Of a DNA stretch of 64,000 nt, positions 60,717 to 64,000 are shown piece after piece. The notes below the pieces were generated by a model. That model did not search any database, was not told the origin of the DNA, and was given only the letters and a program-made list of their open reading frames with translations. The translations under genes and the position numbers were made by a program. The first letter of the stretch is position 1; each line of letters begins with the position of its first letter. Origin of the DNA: Ruminococcus_G sp964621905 (GTDB lineage: Bacteria > Bacillota > Clostridia > Lachnospirales > Lachnospiraceae); the NCBI GenBank assembly GCA_964621905.1, contig CAZUNG010000001.1, positions 1 through 64,000 on the forward strand, written 5' to 3'.

Positions 60717-61091
60717 ATGGCAAAGACAGAAGTATCCTCACCAAAGATAACATCCATTCTGAAAGCACTCATTATTTCTTTTGCAGTCACTGCATTGCTG
60801 TTACTTATCCTTGCGCTGCTTCTCTATAAGATGGAACTGAAGGAAGGTATGGTAACAGCCGGTATTGCAGCCATCTACATAATCTCTTGTTTTATAGGGG
60901 GATTTGCTGCGGGGAAGAGCATCAGGGAAAGAAAATTTCTGTGGGGGCTGTGTGTTGGAGCCTGTTATTTTCTGATGCTGCTCGGTGTATCGGCCATTCT
61001 TTCACCCGGGGCAATGACGGGAGGAGACTATATCGTAACGACGATTCTGCTCTGCGTAGGCGGCGGAATGCTGGGCGGAATGTTGTCCTGA
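60717..61091 (+). CDS. TIGR04086 family membrane protein
   Basis: 124 residues with four membrane segments: about 12-37, 43-62, 70-92 and 98-122, a compact helical membrane protein. The glycine-rich GGGMLGGMLS ending and the small polar N-terminus (MAKTEVSSPKITSILKAL) fit TIGR04086, a Clostridia family frequently beside SCIFF genes. Function unknown. The ATG at 60717 follows GGGAGGG inside a hairpin. It precedes scfA by 70 nt and its own promoter. Confidence 0.75.
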   Translation: MAKTEVSSPKITSILKALIISFAVTALLLLILALLLYKMELKEGMVTAGIAAIYIISCFIGGFAAGKSIRERKFLWGLCVGACYFLMLLGVSAILSPGAMTGGDYIVTTILLCVGGGMLGGMLS

Positions 61092-61100
61092 AAAAAACTC

Positions 61101-61129
61101 TTTAAAAACTGAAGATTCTATGCTATAAT
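61101..61129 (+). promoter_or_regulatory. Promoter of scfA
   Basis: TTTAAA (61101-61106), a 17-bp spacer and TATAAT (61124-61129), 32 bp before the scfA ATG. Confidence 0.6.
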
Positions 61130-61161
61130 GTGGCATAGTGATAAAAGAGGAGGACAGTACC

Positions 61162-61305
61162 ATGAAGCATATTAAAACTTTAAATACAAAAGGACTTCAG
61201 AACACAGTGAAAAAAGGCGGATGTGGTGAATGCCAGACTTCCTGTCAGTCTGCCTGCAAGACTTCCTGCACAGTGGGAAATCAGAGCTGTGAAAGTGAAA
61301 AATAA
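61162..61305 (+). CDS. scfA: SCIFF ranthipeptide precursor ScfA
   Basis: 47 residues, too short for most gene finders. Six cysteines in the C-terminal half (C21, C24, C28, C32, C36, C43) following MKHIKTLNTKGLQNTVKKGG, the leader typical of the six-cysteines-in-forty-five (SCIFF) family. Radical SAM ScfB is known in this family to form thioether bonds between Cys and other residues such as Thr. AGGAGG lies 8 nt upstream of the ATG. The gene precedes scfB by about 110 nt and has its own promoter. Confidence 0.95.
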   Translation: MKHIKTLNTKGLQNTVKKGGCGECQTSCQSACKTSCTVGNQSCESEK

Positions 61306-61335
61306 TTACCTTTTGAGGTAGCTGTACAAGGTAGA

Positions 61336-61377
61336 AGGGGCTGTTGTAAGGTGAGAAATCATCTTGCAGCAGCCCCT
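61336..61377 (+). promoter_or_regulatory. Long hairpin between scfA and scfB
   Basis: Arms 61336-61353 and 61360-61377 pair over 18 positions, mixing Watson-Crick with several G-U pairs, around a 6-nt loop. No T-run follows. The scfB SD and GTG lie 27-42 nt downstream. It may stabilise the scfA mRNA 3' end or reduce scfB expression. Confidence 0.6.
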
Positions 61378-61418
61378 CTATGAGCACAAAAGAAGAGAAG
61401 GCGGAAGGGAGAATTTCA

Positions 61419-62777
61419 GTGATACATCAGTACAGGAACAATGGATATAATATTGTTCTGGATATCAACAGCGGTTCCGTTCATGTCGTGGATGACATAG
61501 TTTACGACTGTATCAGCCTGCTGTCAGAAAAGAAGGATGCCGGTTTTATCAAAAATAAACTTGGCGGCCGATATGTCCAGGAGGATATTGAGTCAGCACT
61601 TTTTGAGTGCAGACAGTTAACAGAGCAGGGGATGCTTTTTACCGAAGATATCTACCGTGATGCCATTGAGCATTTTAAAGACCGCCCGACTGTAGTGAAA
61701 GCACTATGTCTGCATATCGCCCATGACTGCAATCTTGCCTGTCGGTACTGCTTTGCGGAGGAAGGAGAATATCATGGACGAAGAGCGCTGATGTCCTTTG
61801 AGGTGGGGAAAAAGGCGCTTGATTTTTTGATCGCGAATTCAGGAAGCAGAAGGAATCTGGAAGTGGACTTCTTCGGAGGAGAACCTCTGATGAACTGGCA
61901 GGTGGTAAAAGACCTGGTGGCATACGGAAGAGAGCAGGAGAAGCTCCATGACAAAAATTTTCGTTTTACACTGACAACAAACGGCGTGCTGCTGAATGAT
62001 GAAGTGATGGAGTTTGCGAATCGTGAGATGGGCAATGTAGTGCTGAGTATAGACGGCAGAAAAGAGGTGCATGATCACATGCGCCCGTTCCGCAAAGGAG
62101 CGGGAAGCTATGATCTGATCGTGCCGAAGTTTCAGAAATTTGCTGAAAGCCGAAATCAGGACAAGTATTATGTCAGAGGAACCTTTACCAGGTATAATCT
62201 GGATTTTGCTGCAGATGTGCTGCATCTGGCTGATCTGGGCTTTAAACAGATTTCGGTGGAGCCGGTAGTTGCTGATCCCAGAGAGGATTATGCGTTGCGC
62301 GAAGAGGATGTCCCGGTCATATGTGAACAGTACGATATCCTGGCGCAGGAAATGATAAAACGGGAAAAAGAGGGACGGGGATTTAATTTCTTTCACTTTA
62401 TGATCGACCTGACAGGCGGTCCCTGTGTATATAAAAGGCTCTCGGGCTGCGGTTCAGGTACGGAGTACCTGGCTGTGACGCCGTGGGGGGATCTCTATCC
62501 ATGCCATCAGTTTGTCGGGGAAGGCAGATTTTTGATGGGGAATGTAGATGAGGGCATTACACGGCAGGATATTTGCGGCGAATTCAAGGGCTGCAATGTC
62601 TATGCAAAAGAAAGATGCCAAAATTGTTTTGCAAGGTTTTACTGCAGCGGCGGCTGTGCGGCGAATTCTTTTAATTTCACGGGCAGAATAGATGACGTCT
62701 ACGAGATTGGCTGCGAACTGCAGAGAAAACGTGTGGAATGCGCACTGATGATCAAGGCTGCGCAGGCGGAAGAATAA
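61419..62777 (+). CDS. scfB: SCIFF maturase, radical SAM/SPASM protein ScfB
   Basis: 452 residues. The N-terminus (MIHQYRNNGYNIVLDINSG) is the peptide-binding RRE-like region typical of SCIFF maturases. The radical SAM cluster motif CNLACRYC (CxxxCxxC at about 103-110) follows, then a SPASM domain with CGSGTEYLAV, CHQF and CQNCFARFYCSGGCA for auxiliary Fe-S clusters. It installs thioether links in ScfA. The start is GTG at 61419 after AAGGGAG; an in-frame ATG at 61380 in the hairpin region has no SD. Confidence 0.95.
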   Translation: MIHQYRNNGYNIVLDINSGSVHVVDDIVYDCISLLSEKKDAGFIKNKLGGRYVQEDIESALFECRQLTEQGMLFTEDIYRDAIEHFKDRPTVVKALCLHIAHDCNLACRYCFAEEGEYHGRRALMSFEVGKKALDFLIANSGSRRNLEVDFFGGEPLMNWQVVKDLVAYGREQEKLHDKNFRFTLTTNGVLLNDEVMEFANREMGNVVLSIDGRKEVHDHMRPFRKGAGSYDLIVPKFQKFAESRNQDKYYVRGTFTRYNLDFAADVLHLADLGFKQISVEPVVADPREDYALREEDVPVICEQYDILAQEMIKREKEGRGFNFFHFMIDLTGGPCVYKRLSGCGSGTEYLAVTPWGDLYPCHQFVGEGRFLMGNVDEGITRQDICGEFKGCNVYAKERCQNCFARFYCSGGCAANSFNFTGRIDDVYEIGCELQRKRVECALMIKAAQAEE

Positions 62778-62843
62778 AGATAGCGAAAAACAGCAAAAGG
62801 GAACAAAAGGCTGAAAGAGAACTTTCACCAATCCCTGATTTGA

Positions 62844-62869
62844 GCCGCAGCAAGTGCGGCATGGGAGGT
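62844..62869 (+). promoter_or_regulatory. Hairpin-SD element upstream of secD
   Basis: GCCGCA (62844-62849) pairs with TGCGGC (62855-62860) around a 5-nt loop (GCAAG), followed by AT and the SD GGGAGGT (62863-62869), with ATG at 62874. Confidence 0.6.
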
Positions 62870-62873
62870 AAAC

Positions 62874-64000
62874 ATGAAGAAAAAGCAAGGCATTGTCGTC
62901 ATTATCCTGGCGGCTCTTCTGATTGGACTGCTGATTTTCACGGCGGCAGTTGGATTCGGGCCAACAGGGACTGGAGCGGCTAAAAACATAAAGACTGGTC
63001 TGGATCTGGCCGGAGGTGTCAGTATCACATATCAGGCGAAGGAGGAAAATCCTTCTTCCGAAGATATGTCGGATACCATATACAAACTTCAGAAGCGTGT
63101 GGAAGGATACAGTGAAGAGGCACAGGTCTATCAGGAAGGCAGTAATCGGATCAATATCGAGATTCCGGGTGTATCGGATGCCAATGCTATCTTAGAGGAG
63201 CTGGGAAAACCGGGTTCCCTGGAATTTACAGATGCTGAAGGCAATACGGTGCTGGACGGTACCGATGTTGATACTGCAGAGGGCGGGATCACACAGGATG
63301 ATACCGGAAATAACCAGTATGTGGTGTCGCTTCAGCTGACGAAAGAGGGAACTCAGAAATTTGCAGAGGCGACAGAGGAAAATCTGGGAAAACAGATTGC
63401 CATCGTCTACGACGGAGAGACGATCAGTGCTCCGACGGTTCAGTCTGTCATTTCAGACGGAAAAGCTCAGATCACAGGGATGAGCTCAATCGAGGATGCA
63501 AGAGAACTGGCATCTACGATTCGTATCGGTTCACTGTCTCTGGAACTTGAAGAGATGCGTTCCAATGTGGTAGGTGCACAGCTCGGACAGGAAGCGATCA
63601 AGACAAGCCTGATAGCAGCAGCTATCGGTATGGCAATTGTCATGATCTTTATGATCGTGGTATATCTGCTTCCGGGTGTGGTTGCGGCACTGTCACTGTT
63701 AATTTATACAGGGCTGATGCTTGTTATGCTGAATGCATTTGATCTGACCCTGACGCTCCCTGGAATCGCCGGTATCGTACTTTCAATTGGTATGGCTGTG
63801 GATGCGAATGTCATCATTTACGCCCGCATTCAGGAAGAAATCGCCGTGGGCAAAAGTGTCCGAAATGCAATTAAATCAGGCTTCCAGAAAGCCCTCTCAG
63901 CGATTTTGGACGGTAATATCACGACACTGATCGCAGCTGCGGTTCTTGGTCTTTTGGGAAGCGGAAGTGTCAAAGGATTTGCTATGACGCTTGCACTTGG
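62874..64000 (+). CDS. secD: Protein translocase subunit SecD (3' truncated)
   Basis: 375 residues visible, continuing past the window edge. N-terminal membrane segment (IVVIILAALLIGLLIF), then IKTGLDLAGGVSITYQ (the conserved GLDLxGG), periplasmic-side P1 domain, and the first membrane segments of the RND-like channel with GIVLSIGMAVDANVIIYARIQEE and the start of the next segments. It supports late stages of Sec-dependent export with SecF, likely encoded beyond the edge. The SD hairpin lies directly upstream. Confidence 0.95.
   Translation, partial: MKKKQGIVVIILAALLIGLLIFTAAVGFGPTGTGAAKNIKTGLDLAGGVSITYQAKEENPSSEDMSDTIYKLQKRVEGYSEEAQVYQEGSNRINIEIPGVSDANAILEELGKPGSLEFTDAEGNTVLDGTDVDTAEGGITQDDTGNNQYVVSLQLTKEGTQKFAEATEENLGKQIAIVYDGETISAPTVQSVISDGKAQITGMSSIEDARELASTIRIGSLSLELEEMRSNVVGAQLGQEAIKTSLIAAAIGMAIVMIFMIVVYLLPGVVAALSLLIYTGLMLVMLNAFDLTLTLPGIAGIVLSIGMAVDANVIIYARIQEEIAVGKSVRNAIKSGFQKALSAILDGNITTLIAAAVLGLLGSGSVKGFAMTLAL

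Overview
The window reads as chromosome of an anaerobic, low-to-mid GC Clostridia member, most likely family Lachnospiraceae. Evidence: a SCIFF ranthipeptide precursor with its radical-SAM maturase (scfA/scfB), a rubrerythrin/superoxide reductase pair, acetate fermentation genes (pta-ackA), Firmicutes-type housekeeping order, strong Shine-Dalgarno (SD) sequences, several GTG/TTG starts and many TTGACA/TATAAT promoters. No phage, plasmid or CRISPR locus is visible. The only mobile-element trace is a 48-codon transposase tail at about 27.3 kb. A run of exactly 100 N (59498-59597) inside a repeat-rich surface-protein gene marks an assembly gap.

Layout. 0-8 kb: an HPr-like protein without the catalytic histidine; a minus-strand operon (YhhN-like, DUF1461, YaaA); a PepV-type dipeptidase; a YitT/YczE-like membrane protein; rubrerythrin and superoxide reductase; a prepilin-peptidase homologue lacking both catalytic aspartates; a UPF0303 protein; an RluA-type pseudouridine synthase. 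8-16 kb: a beta-propeller lactonase, aroC, a rhomboid-like zinc-ribbon membrane protein, pyk, a lysA-like gene, tRNA-Leu(CAA), a flavin-binding-fold protein and a small alarmone synthetase. 16-24 kb: a linker-only lipoprotein, a MarR regulator with a heterodimeric ABC exporter, and an ABC-2 type exporter. 24-31 kb: YjbQ, aminopeptidase P, a CPA2 antiporter, a decayed mobile-element scar, a small zinc-ribbon protein, an XRE regulator, DegV, MgtE and a zinc-finger anti-sigma-like protein. 31-38 kb: polA-coaE-walJ, an ACT protein with its UPF0210 partner, and tmcAL.

38-51 kb: pta-ackA behind a structured 5' leader; yceD-rpmF; a DUF2284 protein; a lipoprotein with cell-wall-binding repeats; the lipid/RNA/segregation/secretion cluster plsX-acpP-rnc-smc-ftsY; threonine ammonia-lyase. 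51-59 kb: a DUF362 ferredoxin-like protein divergent from larB-larC-larE (nickel-pincer cofactor synthesis), then the SRP/ribosome cluster ylxM-ffh-rpsP-khpA-rimM-trmD. 59-64 kb: the gap-containing surface protein, a TIGR04086 membrane protein, scfA-scfB, and secD running off the window.

Most genes are conserved housekeeping genes. The less ordinary signals are regulatory or degenerative: (1) a short hairpin placed 2-4 nt before the SD of four unrelated genes (the ACT protein, khpA, rimM, secD); (2) a multi-stem leader closed by a 12-bp stem before pta-ackA; (3) a 16-bp hairpin that buries the SD of the TIGR04086 gene; (4) an 18-pair hairpin between scfA and scfB; (5) several family members that have lost their signature active-site residues. 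Searches and structure predictions could not be run here; those claims rest on reading the sequence.
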